From: Wagnerdoeblera intermedia
GTDB taxonomy: Bacteria; Pseudomonadota; Alphaproteobacteria; Rhodobacterales; Rhodobacteraceae
Length of the DNA stretch: 64,000 bases
Strand: one strand, 5' to 3'
Assembly (NCBI RefSeq): GCF_042647465.1
Contig: NZ_JBHRVN010000004.1
The stretch's first letter is position 1. Each line of letters starts with the position of its first letter. This document shows positions 25,382 to 34,338 of this stretch, one piece after another. Position numbers and translations under genes: made by a program. A model generated the notes under the pieces. That model was not told the origin of the DNA, did not search any database, and was given only the letters and a program-made list of their open reading frames with translations.

Positions 25382-26566
25382 ATGACCGGACGTATTGTTC
25401 TGACCGGAGCCGCATCAGGCATCGGCCGGGCTGCTGCAGAGCTTTTTGCAGCCGCAGGCCATGCCTGTCTGCTGCTAGATCGCGATGGCCCCCGCCTTTC
25501 TGAGGTGGTGGCTGCGCTTCCGGGTGGTGCTGAGCGGCACATGGGTCTGGCCCTCGATCTGACTGATCCCGCTGCTTTTGCCGAAGTGGAGAAGGTGGCA
25601 GGCTCTGTTGCTGCCATCATCAACAACGCGGGCATGTCCGATCCTTCGGGCGTGCCTCTGGCCGAACAAAGCCCTGAGCAGGGCGCGCGGCTCTTCGCGC
25701 TGAACGTGGAGGCGCCGCTGCGCCTCGTTGAGGCGCTGTCTGACCGGCTGGAGCCGGGGGCCCGGATCGTCAATGTGGCCTCGGGTGCGGGGCTGCGTGC
25801 CATTCCTTTCCGCGGGGCCTACAGCCCGACCAAGGCCGCGCTGATCGCGCAGTCGCGGGCGCTGGCGAAAGCCCGCCCCGATCTGTGCGTCACCGTGCTG
25901 TGCCCGGGCTTTGTTCGCACCGATCTGGTTGAGGCGCTGATCGCTGAGGGTCGGATCGATCCCGCCAGCGCCACCTCTAAAATTCCCATGGCCCGCATGG
26001 CCTCTCCGACCGAGATGGCGCGGGGGCTGACCTTCCTCGCCTCGCCGGAAGCGGCGCCGCTCTCGGGCAGCTTTGTGGCGCTTGACGGAGCCTCCTGGGT
26101 TTTTGGCGGCTCGATCCGGTTTAACAATCAGGGCGCGCCGGAACTGGCGGTCTGGGCGGAGGGCACGAAATATCTGGTGCAGAATGAGCCTGAGCTTGCG
26201 GCTTATCTGCCGCAGGACGGCGCCTATGAGGCGCAGATCCGCTGTCTTGATGCGGGGGCCTGCTACGCCGGGCTGCATCAGGCGGCGGCGGATTTTGTCA
26301 AAGCGGGCTCGCGTCCGGCCAGCCTGACCCTCGTGCTGCCGCCCGTGCCCGCCGATGTGCAGGGTGCAGCCGATCATGCGGCGGCAAAGATGGCCGTGGC
26401 GACGCTTGCCTGCGAGTTTGGCGCCACGGGGCTGCGTATCAATGCGCTGCAGGTTGCCCCCCATATCTCCGCTCAGGAAGTGGCGGGGGTGTTGCATTGG
26501 GTGGCGGGTGTTGAAGCACAGTTCCTGACCGGTCAGGTTCTGGATCTGGGGAGTCTTGGACAATGA
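25382..26566 (+). CDS. Tandem SDR fusion: complete SDR plus a degenerate second SDR
   Basis: Residues 1-240 form a complete short-chain dehydrogenase with TGAASGIG (8-15), INNAG, NVASGAG and the catalytic pair YSPTK. The chain then continues to 394 residues. The extra part looks like the C-terminal half of another SDR: AAAKMAVATLACEFGATGLRINAL resembles the helix after the catalytic Lys, and LTGQVLDLG the end strand. No second GxxxGxG motif or YxxxK is seen, so the second unit cannot be a full active enzyme. The gene overlaps the next by 4 bp. Confidence 0.85.
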   Translation: MTGRIVLTGAASGIGRAAAELFAAAGHACLLLDRDGPRLSEVVAALPGGAERHMGLALDLTDPAAFAEVEKVAGSVAAIINNAGMSDPSGVPLAEQSPEQGARLFALNVEAPLRLVEALSDRLEPGARIVNVASGAGLRAIPFRGAYSPTKAALIAQSRALAKARPDLCVTVLCPGFVRTDLVEALIAEGRIDPASATSKIPMARMASPTEMARGLTFLASPEAAPLSGSFVALDGASWVFGGSIRFNNQGAPELAVWAEGTKYLVQNEPELAAYLPQDGAYEAQIRCLDAGACYAGLHQAAADFVKAGSRPASLTLVLPPVPADVQGAADHAAAKMAVATLACEFGATGLRINALQVAPHISAQEVAGVLHWVAGVEAQFLTGQVLDLGSLGQ

Positions 26567-27351
26567 TCGATCTGACCCCCGAGCAGCAGGCCATCAAAGA
26601 ATATTTCATCGCTGAGCGCGGCTACTGGCGGCCCTGGACCGAGACGATCCTGCGGATCAATCCTGAGTTTCTGCGCCGCTATGCGACCTATGCGGGCTAT
26701 CCGGCACGCACCGGCCCGATGTCGGCGCGGATGATTGAGCTGATCTATGTCGCGCTCGACGCCTCATCGACGCATCTCTTCACCGCCGGGGTCAAAACCC
26801 ACATTGATCTGGCGATGAAGGCGGGGGCTACGCCTGCGGATATCCTGGATGTGCTGCATCTGGTCGCTGCTCAGGGTCTGGAAGCGGTCTATAGCGGCGT
26901 GTCGATCCTGGCGGAAGAAGCGGGCCTGTCAGAGACCTGCCATCTGCCCTCGGATCAGCGCGCACGTGTGGCGGCGATTTTCCCTGAGAACGCGCGCCAT
27001 GTGGCAGCACTCGCGCAGCTTGATCCGGGCTATCTGGATGTGCTGCTGGGCTTTTTGGAATATGGCGACCCGATGGAGGGGCTGCGCCCCACCGAGCGGA
27101 CGCTGATTGAGATCGCGCTCAACGCCTGTTTCACCGGCCGCAATGAGGAAAGCCTTCGCCGGCTCATCCGCATCGCGCTCGACGGCGGGGTGGACCGTGC
27201 CGAGATTTTGCAGGCCATCCAGCTTGGCGCGCATCTTGCAGTGCATGGCACTGCGCTTGGCGCAACCCTGCTGGAAGAGCATCTGACGACATCTCAGACC
27301 GGCGCGGCGCAAAAGAATCCGGCGGTGCCGGTTCAGAGGAGGAAGGCATGA
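26563..27351 (+). CDS. Carboxymuconolactone decarboxylase-like protein with two CMD domains, no CxxC
   Basis: The 262-residue protein has two AhpD-like helical repeats, one around residues 45-125 (MSARMIELIYVALDAS, GATPADILDVLHL) and one around 165-245 (LRPTERTLIEIALNA, GGVDRAEILQAIQLGAHLAVHG). The CxxC pair of peroxidase-type members is absent. It is therefore more like a lactone decarboxylase or structural partner than a peroxidase. It overlaps its neighbours on both sides by 4 bp and belongs to the catabolic operon; its reaction is unknown. Confidence 0.8.
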   Translation: MIDLTPEQQAIKEYFIAERGYWRPWTETILRINPEFLRRYATYAGYPARTGPMSARMIELIYVALDASSTHLFTAGVKTHIDLAMKAGATPADILDVLHLVAAQGLEAVYSGVSILAEEAGLSETCHLPSDQRARVAAIFPENARHVAALAQLDPGYLDVLLGFLEYGDPMEGLRPTERTLIEIALNACFTGRNEESLRRLIRIALDGGVDRAEILQAIQLGAHLAVHGTALGATLLEEHLTTSQTGAAQKNPAVPVQRRKA

Positions 27352-27806
27352 ATACCAGTCTTCAATCAAGGCTACCCGATCTTCTCGGGGCGGGGATCAC
27401 CCTCGCGCTCGGGATCTGGGTTATCGCGGCTTCGGCCGATTACGACATGGGCACGCTGCGCGATATGGGACCGGGATATTTCCCGCGACTGGTCGGCTCG
27501 GGCCTCATTCTGCTGGGTGGCCTTCTGGCTGTCCTGACGCTTAAAAAGCCCGGCACGCAGTTCGGGACGGATCGTCCGGCGCTCTCGTCGGTGCTGCTGA
27601 TCTCGGCTTCGCTGATCTCATTTGCGGTTCTCATCGAACGCAACGGGCTCTTTCCGGCGCTCTTCGTGGCGGTTCTTTTGTCGACCTTCGCGTCTGACAA
27701 CCGCAATGTAGTGCGCTCGCTCTTCCTCTCAGCGATCACCGCCGGTGTGAGCTGCGTCGTATTCATCTATGCCCTCGGGCTCAGCATGAAGGTGTTCCAG
27801 CTGTGA
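27348..27806 (+). CDS. tctB: Tripartite tricarboxylate transporter small membrane subunit
   Basis: The 152-residue protein has four hydrophobic helices and the TctB signature GYFPRLVG near residue 43. It works with TctA and the TctC-type binding protein to import a carboxylate. It is coupled by overlaps to the CMD gene and to tctA. Confidence 0.9.
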   Translation: MNTSLQSRLPDLLGAGITLALGIWVIAASADYDMGTLRDMGPGYFPRLVGSGLILLGGLLAVLTLKKPGTQFGTDRPALSSVLLISASLISFAVLIERNGLFPALFVAVLLSTFASDNRNVVRSLFLSAITAGVSCVVFIYALGLSMKVFQL

Positions 27807-29302
27807 GCGACGGTCTGCTTTCCAATATTGCGCTCGGCTTCAGTGTCGCGCTGTCCTTTGATGGTCTGCTTTACTGCACCATCGGGGTTCTTCTGGGCAC
27901 CGTGGTCGGCGTTCTGCCGGGTCTGGGCACCATGGCGACGCTCGCCATTCTGATGCCGATCACCTTCCACATCGATCCGACCTTCGCGGTCATCATGCTG
28001 TCGGGGATCTATTATGGGGCTGCCTATGGCGGCTCAACGGCCTCGATCCTGCTGAACCTGCCGGGCACGGTGACTTCGGTCATCACCACGCTCGACGGCT
28101 ATCCGATGGCGAAGAACGGCAAAGCCGGCCAGGCGCTGTTCATCACCGCCATCGCCTCTTTCGTGGGCTCTTTCCTTGGCGCGGTGCTGCTGGCCGTGCT
28201 GACCGTGCCGCTGGCCACCGTGGCAATGCAGTTTGGTCCGCAGGACTACTTCATGCTGATGGCCTTTGGTCTGATCGCAGCCTCGATGCTTTCGACCGGT
28301 CAGCCGCTGAAGTCGCTGATCATGGTTTTCACCGGCATGCTTTTGGGCGTTGTGGGTCTTGATCTGAACTCGGGCGCTGAGCGGTTCACCTTCGGCTCGC
28401 CGGATCTTTTTGACGGTCTGTCGCTGGTGGCCATCGCCATGGGTCTCTTTGGTCTGCCCGAAATCATCACCGCCGCCCGCGGTGGCCCCGAAGGCACCGT
28501 CACCGAAGAGAAAATCTCGCTGCGTTCGATGATCCCCTCGGGCAAAGATATGAAAGCCTCGGCCATGCCGATGCTGCGCGGCACGGGCGTCGGCGCTTTC
28601 TTCGGCGCGCTTCCGGGGACCGGTGGTGTGATCGCGACCTTCCTGTCCTATGCGCTGGAAAAGAAGATCTCCAAAACCCCTGAGCGGTTCGGCAAAGGCG
28701 CGATTGAAGGTGTGGCCTCGCCTGAGGCTGCCAATAACGCGGCCGTCCAGACTGCCTTCATCCCCACCATGTCGCTGGGGATTCCGGGTGACGCGGTTAT
28801 GGCGATCATGCTCGGCGTTCTGATGGTGCATGGCATCGTTCCGGGCCCGGCGGTGATCTCGGAAAACCCGAGCCTCTTCTGGGGTCTGGTTGCCTCTTTC
28901 GTGGTTGGCAACGTGCTGCTGGTGATCCTGAACATTCCGCTGGTCGGCCTTTGGGTCCGCCTGCTGCGCGTGCCTTATCACCTGCTCTTCCCGATCATGG
29001 TGGCCTGTGTCTGCGTGGGCGTTTACTCGGTCTCGAACAAGGTCATGGATATCTACATCCTGCTGGTCTTCGGTCTGATCGGGCTTGGTCTGAAAATGCT
29101 GCGCTTTGACGGCTCGACCCTTCTTCTGGGCTTCGTTCTCGGGCCGATGCTGGAAGAGCATTTCCGTCGTGCCATGGTCGTGACGGGGGGCGAGTTCTCC
29201 AGCTTTATCGAGCGTCCGATCTCAGCCGTCTTTGGCTTCCTGACGCTGGCGATGATCATCTGGTTCTCGACCACCGCCCTGTTGCGGCTGACGAAGAAAT
29301 AA
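27803..29302 (+). CDS. tctA: Tripartite tricarboxylate transporter large membrane subunit
   Basis: The 499-residue permease starts at a GTG that overlaps the tctB stop. It has about 11-12 membrane helices and the conserved blocks GVLPGLGTMATLAILMP, YYGAAYGGSTASILLNLPG, LPGTGGVIATFLSY and TMSLGIPGDAVMAIMLG. Having the permease genes inside an operon of CoA-ester enzymes links uptake and breakdown of the same acid. A GC-rich hairpin follows. Confidence 0.93.
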   Translation: MSDGLLSNIALGFSVALSFDGLLYCTIGVLLGTVVGVLPGLGTMATLAILMPITFHIDPTFAVIMLSGIYYGAAYGGSTASILLNLPGTVTSVITTLDGYPMAKNGKAGQALFITAIASFVGSFLGAVLLAVLTVPLATVAMQFGPQDYFMLMAFGLIAASMLSTGQPLKSLIMVFTGMLLGVVGLDLNSGAERFTFGSPDLFDGLSLVAIAMGLFGLPEIITAARGGPEGTVTEEKISLRSMIPSGKDMKASAMPMLRGTGVGAFFGALPGTGGVIATFLSYALEKKISKTPERFGKGAIEGVASPEAANNAAVQTAFIPTMSLGIPGDAVMAIMLGVLMVHGIVPGPAVISENPSLFWGLVASFVVGNVLLVILNIPLVGLWVRLLRVPYHLLFPIMVACVCVGVYSVSNKVMDIYILLVFGLIGLGLKMLRFDGSTLLLGFVLGPMLEEHFRRAMVVTGGEFSSFIERPISAVFGFLTLAMIIWFSTTALLRLTKK

Positions 29303-29349
29303 GGTCAAACCCTTCTGCAGCCGGGCTTTCGGGACCCGCTGCATGTTCC

Positions 29350-29370
29350 GGGGCCCTTCGGGGCCCCTTT
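29350..29370 (+). terminator. Hairpin between tctA and the second crotonase gene
   Basis: GGGGCCC-TTCG-GGGCCCC is followed by TTT only. It may be a weak or partial terminator that lowers expression of the next gene rather than ending the operon. Confidence 0.5.
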
Positions 29371-29400
29371 GCATAACCCCCCGAACCCGGGAGAGAGACG

Positions 29401-30177
29401 ATGAGCCAGGCTGCTGATGTGGTCCTTGTAAACCACAGCCCCGAGGGCGTGACCCTTGTAACCCTGAACGACCCTGAACGGCGCAATGCCCTGTCGCTGG
29501 CGCTGCGCACCCGCCTGCTGGAGGTGCTGCGCGTTGAAGCCGCAAACCCGCAGACCAAAGCGCTGGTCATCACCGGGGCGGGCAAGGGGTTCTGCGCGGG
29601 CGGCGATATTTCGGCCATGGGGCAGGGCTCAGCGGTCTCGACCCCGCGGATGAAGATCCTGCATGACATCGCGCGCGAACTGGCGGTCTATCCCAAACCC
29701 GTCATGGCGGCTGTGAATGGTGCGGCCTTCGGAGCCGGTCTGTCGCTGGCGCTGCTTTGTGACCGCATCTTCGTGGCACCCGAGGCGAAGCTGGGTGTGA
29801 CCTTTGGCAAGATGGGTCTGGCCCCGGACACCGGTTTTCTCTGGTCGGCCTGCCGTCGCCTGCCGCGCGCGCGGGTTTTGCAGATCGTCATGGACTGCGC
29901 CATTTTTGACGCCCCTGAGGCGCTGGATGAGGGGCTTGTCGATGCCATCGCCGATGATGTGGTCGAGGTGGCGCGGGCCGCGGCGCTGGCGTTGATCCCG
30001 GCGGCACCGCTGCCCTTCGCGCTGGCGCGCCGCGCGCTGGTTGAGATGGATGGCGGGCTGGAGCTTTGCCTCAGCCATGAGCTGCGCGATCAGGGCGTGC
30101 TTTACGACAGCGCCGATCACCTGGAAGCCGTGGCCGCTTTCAAAGAAAAGCGCACTGCGGTCTTCAGCGGCCGCTGA
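29401..30177 (+). CDS. Enoyl-CoA hydratase/isomerase family protein, second copy
   Basis: The 258-residue crotonase has GKGFCAGGDISAM (about 61-73) and VNGAAFGAGLSLALLCDRIF (about 104-123). The position that usually carries a catalytic Glu is in VTFGKMGLAPDTGF, more like isomerase-type members (PaaG/PaaB-like). GGGAGAGA precedes its start. A strong shared terminator follows. Confidence 0.88.
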   Translation: MSQAADVVLVNHSPEGVTLVTLNDPERRNALSLALRTRLLEVLRVEAANPQTKALVITGAGKGFCAGGDISAMGQGSAVSTPRMKILHDIARELAVYPKPVMAAVNGAAFGAGLSLALLCDRIFVAPEAKLGVTFGKMGLAPDTGFLWSACRRLPRARVLQIVMDCAIFDAPEALDEGLVDAIADDVVEVARAAALALIPAAPLPFALARRALVEMDGGLELCLSHELRDQGVLYDSADHLEAVAAFKEKRTAVFSGR

Positions 30178-30195
30178 GAGATCCGGCTTTAAAGG

Positions 30196-30230
30196 AAAGG
30201 GGCGGTGCTTTTCAGCACCGCCCCTTTTGT
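30196..30230. terminator. Bidirectional terminator between crotonase and FadJ-like genes
   Basis: A perfect 14-bp stem AAAGGGGCGGTGCT/AGCACCGCCCCTTT with a TTTC loop ends in TTTTGTT on the plus strand and in a T-rich run on the minus strand. It lies between two convergent genes. Confidence 0.93.
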
Positions 30231-30232
30231 TA

Positions 30233-32287
30233 TCAGGCTTTTGCCGCCCAGGCCTTCAGCGCCTCTGAGGGGCCGTCTGCCAGACCCTTTGCAGCCAGAG
30301 CCTCAAGGCCCTCAGCCACTTTGGCAAAACCGATGGCGCGGCCGTATTGGACCGGGCCGCCGCGGAAGCGCGGGAAGCCATAGCCGGAGACTTTGACCAG
30401 ATCGACGTCGCTGTCGCGGAAGGCGATGCCTTCGGCGACGATCTTTGCCGATTCGTTGATCATCGGGAACATGATGGCCTCGACGATTTCGGCATCGGAG
30501 AAGGTCGCAGGGGTGGTCACACCGGCGTCCGCACGGGCGGCTGCAATGGCCTCGGCCACGGCGGCAGGGGTGCCGGCCACTTCTTTGCCCGCAGTGTCAT
30601 AGTCGTACCAGCCGCCATTGGTCTTGCGGCCCAGACGTCCGGCCTCAAACACACGGTCGGCAACGGGGGCCCAGGGGCTTTCACCACGGCCACGCGCGGC
30701 CTTGCGCTGGAAGGCACCGATATCAAGACCCGAGAGGTCCTGCGTGCGGAAGGGGCCAAGCGCGAAGCCGAATTTCTGCAGGGCATTATCGACCTGCGAC
30801 GGCTCTGCGCCCGCCACGACCAGACGCTCGGCGGTGGTGCGGGTCAGCTTCAGGATGCGGTTGCCGATGAAGCCGTCGCAGATGCCTGCGCGAACCGGCA
30901 TCTTCCCGGCCTTTGCCGCCAGCGCAAAACCGGTGGCGATGACATCCGGAGCAGAGCCCGAAGTCGGCACGATCTCCAGCAGTTTCATGATATTGGCCGG
31001 CGAGAAGAAGTGCAGGCCGATGAAACGCTCCGGTCCCGGCAGATCGGCGACGATCTCATCGGGGTTCAGATAGGAGGTATTGGTCGCAAGGATCGCATCG
31101 GGCGCGCAGACGCGGGTGAGTTCCGCAAAGACGGCGCGTTTGACGTCCAGGTCCTCAAAAACGGCCTCAATGACCAGATCGCAATCGGCCACGGCAGCAT
31201 AATCGGCCGCCGCGTTAAAGCCGCCGATCAGCTCGGCGTATTTGGCCTCGGTGATGCGGCCCTTTGCCAGATCGCCCTTGAGGATCTTTTCAACATTGGC
31301 CTGACCACGGGCGGCGGCCTCGGCGTCGCGCTCGATCATCTGAACCGGGAGACCGGCGTTGCGCATGGCCACGGCAATGCCCGCGCCCATGGTGCCGCCG
31401 CCGATCACGCCGATGCGGGTGAAGGGACGCGGCGTCACGCCTTTCAGCTCTGAGGGGCGCGGGGCAGCGCGCTCGGCAAAGAAGATATGGCGCAGCGCTG
31501 CGGCCTGATCGGTTTTGCGCAGACGCAGGAAGGTCTCACGCTCAAAGGCCATGGCCTCAGCGAAGCTGACTTCGGTGGCGTTCTTCAGCGAGGCCAGCGC
31601 CTCCACCGGGCCTGTGTTGCCTTTGGCGGCTCTCTTCACGCGGGCGGCGGTCTCGGTCCAGAAGGCTTCGTCCTTTTGCCCGATCGGGCGGGCTGAGGTG
31701 ATTTCCGGCAGGGCCGCACCAAGGGCTGCGGTGACGAAATCTTCCGCCGCCTGATCTGCATTCTCGGCGGGAAGGATCGCATCGATCAGACCAAGCGCCA
31801 GCGCCTTCTCGGCCTTCACCGGTTTGCCGGAGGTGATGAGATCGGCAGCCGCTTCAACGCCCACCAGGCGCGGGGTGCGCACCGTGCCACCTGCGCCCGG
31901 GATAATGCCAAGGTTGACCTCCGGCAGACCCATCTGGCTGCCCGGGGCCGCCAGACGCCAGCGGCAGGCGAGCGCGATTTCCAGACCGCCGCCCAGAGCC
32001 GTACCGTGGATCTGCGCCGCAAAAGGCTTGCTGCAGGCCTCAACAGCGTTCAGCACGTCGGGCAGATGCGGCTCAACCGGGGGCTTGTCGAATTCGGTGA
32101 CATCAGCACCGGCCACGAAGGTGCGGCCCGCGCAGGACAGAACCACGGCCTTCACGGCATCGTCGGCCTCGACAGTGCGAACCGCGTCCAGAAGACCCTG
32201 GCGCACGGCGGCGGAGATGGCGTTGACGGGCGGATTGTCAATGATGACGCGCGCAATTGCGCCGTTTTTGATGACGGAAACGGTCAT
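30233..32287 (-). CDS. FadJ-like bifunctional enoyl-CoA hydratase/3-hydroxyacyl-CoA dehydrogenase
   Basis: The 684-residue protein joins an N-terminal crotonase domain (about 1-190; IHGTALGGGLEIALAC, LPEVNLGIIPGAGGTVR) to a 3-hydroxyacyl-CoA dehydrogenase (about 290-680). The latter has the NAD motif GVIGGGTMGAGIA and LHFFSPANIMKLLEI. It performs the hydration and second oxidation of beta-oxidation. It is last in the minus-strand operon starting with the luciferase-like gene at 35400. It probably finishes breakdown of the chain made by the upstream enzymes. Confidence 0.92.
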   Translation of the reverse strand: MTVSVIKNGAIARVIIDNPPVNAISAAVRQGLLDAVRTVEADDAVKAVVLSCAGRTFVAGADVTEFDKPPVEPHLPDVLNAVEACSKPFAAQIHGTALGGGLEIALACRWRLAAPGSQMGLPEVNLGIIPGAGGTVRTPRLVGVEAAADLITSGKPVKAEKALALGLIDAILPAENADQAAEDFVTAALGAALPEITSARPIGQKDEAFWTETAARVKRAAKGNTGPVEALASLKNATEVSFAEAMAFERETFLRLRKTDQAAALRHIFFAERAAPRPSELKGVTPRPFTRIGVIGGGTMGAGIAVAMRNAGLPVQMIERDAEAAARGQANVEKILKGDLAKGRITEAKYAELIGGFNAAADYAAVADCDLVIEAVFEDLDVKRAVFAELTRVCAPDAILATNTSYLNPDEIVADLPGPERFIGLHFFSPANIMKLLEIVPTSGSAPDVIATGFALAAKAGKMPVRAGICDGFIGNRILKLTRTTAERLVVAGAEPSQVDNALQKFGFALGPFRTQDLSGLDIGAFQRKAARGRGESPWAPVADRVFEAGRLGRKTNGGWYDYDTAGKEVAGTPAAVAEAIAAARADAGVTTPATFSDAEIVEAIMFPMINESAKIVAEGIAFRDSDVDLVKVSGYGFPRFRGGPVQYGRAIGFAKVAEGLEALAAKGLADGPSEALKAWAAKA

Positions 32288-32352
32288 GGTCAGTCCCGAA
32301 TGCAGGTAAAAATGGGGGCGGGGCCACCTCCTGGCCCTGCCCCCGGATCAAA

Positions 32353-33531
32353 TCAGCGACGCACGAGGCCTTCGGCGGCCTTGCTGCCCGTCAGGCCGAA
32401 CTCCTCGGTGACCTGATCGGTGTGCTGCCCGAAGGCAGGCGGCGCTTTGCGGTAGGTCGCAGGCGTCCGCTCAAGCTTGATGGGCGAGGCGGTGCCGCGC
32501 ACGCCTTCCGTGTCGACGATCATCTTGCGCGCATGGGTATGCGGATCGGCGATCACCTGATCGAGTGAGCGCACCGGCGCGGCCGGAACGCCGGAAGTGA
32601 TCAGTTTTTCGGCAATCGCCTCTGCCGTCCAGGAGGCCATCGCCGCTTCCAGGCGCTCGCGCAGCAGCGGGCGGTTCTCTTTGCGGTTGGCATTGGTCGA
32701 GAAGCGCTCATCCGAGGGCATGTCGTCGAGGCCGAGGACTTTGCACAGATTCGCGAACTGCCCGTTGTTGCCCACGGCCAGGAAGACATCGCCGTCCTGT
32801 GCTGCATAGGTGTCATAGGGCGTGATGTTCGGATGTGCGTTGCCCGAGCGGCCCGGCACCGGCGCGCCGAGATACATATTCGGCAGATGCGGGTGCATCA
32901 GTGAGAAGCCGCAGTCGTAAAGCGAAGCCTCAACAAACTGGCCAAGACCCGAGCGGTGACGCTCCTGCAGCGCCAGCATGATGCCGAGCGCTGCGTTCAG
33001 GCCGGTGACCATATCGACAACCGGCACGCCGACGCGCTGCGGCTTGCCGCCGACTTCACCGTTGACCGACATAATGCCGACCAGCGCCTGGATTGCCGCG
33101 TCATAGCCCGGACGGCCGCCATAGGGGCCGTCTTCGCCAAAGCCCGACACGCGGGCATGAACAAGGCGCGGGAAGCGTTTGCGCAGCTCTTCGCGGCCGA
33201 TGCCCCATTTCTCAAGGGTGCCGGTCTTGAAGTTTTCGATGAACACATCTGCGCCTTCAAGGAGATGCATCAGGAACTCGCGTCCCTCTTCGCGCGAGAA
33301 ATCCAGCGCGATGCCCTCTTTGTTGCGGTTCAGCCCCTGGTAATAAGAGGCACCATCCCCATGGAAGGGAGGGCCCCAGAGCCGGGTTTCATCGCCCTGC
33401 GGCGGCTCGACTTTGATCACCCGCGCTCCGTGATCGCCGAGGATCTGCCCGCAGTAGGGCCCGCCCAGCACGCGGCTTGCGTCGATGACCAGCAGGCCCT
33501 CAAGGGCGCCGGTAGCGCTTTGCTCAGTCAT
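32353..33531 (-). CDS. Class III (CaiB/BaiF) CoA-transferase
   Basis: The 392-residue enzyme moves CoA between acids without a covalent Glu-thioester of the class I type. Family blocks are VIDASRVLGGPYCGQILGDHGA, IKVEPPQGDETR, the catalytic Asp in RPGYDAAIQALVG and HPNITPYDTYAAQDG. I chose the ATG at 33531, which has GGAGGAG upstream; the longer reading has no such site. It starts 4 bp after the flavin reductase stop and likely activates the pathway acid as its CoA ester. Confidence 0.9.
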   Translation of the reverse strand: MTEQSATGALEGLLVIDASRVLGGPYCGQILGDHGARVIKVEPPQGDETRLWGPPFHGDGASYYQGLNRNKEGIALDFSREEGREFLMHLLEGADVFIENFKTGTLEKWGIGREELRKRFPRLVHARVSGFGEDGPYGGRPGYDAAIQALVGIMSVNGEVGGKPQRVGVPVVDMVTGLNAALGIMLALQERHRSGLGQFVEASLYDCGFSLMHPHLPNMYLGAPVPGRSGNAHPNITPYDTYAAQDGDVFLAVGNNGQFANLCKVLGLDDMPSDERFSTNANRKENRPLLRERLEAAMASWTAEAIAEKLITSGVPAAPVRSLDQVIADPHTHARKMIVDTEGVRGTASPIKLERTPATYRKAPPAFGQHTDQVTEEFGLTGSKAAEGLVRR

Positions 33532-33535
33532 GTTC

Positions 33536-34327
33536 TCACTCCTCCGACAGGCGCAGAGTGGTGCCGTCAAACTGCACCATGGGCCGGTCGTCGCGCAGAG
33601 TGGTAGTCTCAATTCGGCCGACAAGCAACTTATGGGTGCCGAGCGAAACTTCGGTGATGATCCGGCACTCCATCGAGACCAGCGCCTGGGTCAGCAGCGG
33701 CAGGCCGCTCCGGCCCGCAACCCAGTCCGCGCCCGCAAAGCGGTCACGACCCTGAGCGGCTTTGACGAACTGCCCGACGATGGCGCCATGGTCATGGCCA
33801 AGGATATTGATCGCCATGCGGCCGTTTTGCTGGAAAAGCGGCAGCGAGGAGGAGGTCTCATTGACGAAGACGCCGACCAGGGGCGGCTCTGCCGAGATCG
33901 AGACCACGCTGGAGGCCACCATGCCCACGGGCTCTTCCATGGTGCCGGTGGTCACGGCGCTGACGCCCGCAGCCAGGCGGCGCATCGAGCCGCGGAAGTC
34001 GTCGAGGGTAATCCGCGCCGGTGCAACCTCTTCGCGGGTGATATGGGCGCGCACAAGGCCTGCCTCATCCACCCAGCCTGCCTTCGCGGCATAGGCGATC
34101 ATGCCCTCAAAGCCCTTGTCCCACTCGGGATCCCCCGCAAGCGGGGAGAGGAACTTCAGCACGGCCGGGGCCAGGCGAATGTGATCTTCGCCCTCAAAAC
34201 GGCCGATCTTAGCAACCAGTCGCGCGAGTTTTTCGGGAGAAATCGGGTCAATCAAAACGTCAAGCCCGCGAAAATTCGCGGGCTCGATCAGAGTGATTGC
34301 GCCCGCATCGGTGATGTGGATGCGCAT
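33536..34327 (-). CDS. Flavin reductase domain protein with an extra N-terminal domain
   Basis: The C-terminal part (about 105-260) is a flavin reductase of the FMN-binding split-barrel type: FRGSMRRLAAGVSAVTTG, VGMVASSVVSISAEPPLVGVFVN and the end VGRIETTTL. It should supply reduced FMN to the luciferase-like monooxygenase encoded just upstream. Residues 1-100 form a separate region that I do not recognise; it begins MRIHITDAGAITLIEP and may be a small helical domain. Gaps to its neighbours are 4 and 11 bp. Confidence 0.85.
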   Translation of the reverse strand: MRIHITDAGAITLIEPANFRGLDVLIDPISPEKLARLVAKIGRFEGEDHIRLAPAVLKFLSPLAGDPEWDKGFEGMIAYAAKAGWVDEAGLVRAHITREEVAPARITLDDFRGSMRRLAAGVSAVTTGTMEEPVGMVASSVVSISAEPPLVGVFVNETSSSLPLFQQNGRMAINILGHDHGAIVGQFVKAAQGRDRFAGADWVAGRSGLPLLTQALVSMECRIITEVSLGTHKLLVGRIETTTLRDDRPMVQFDGTTLRLSEE

Positions 34328-34338
34328 GTTTTCCGGCC

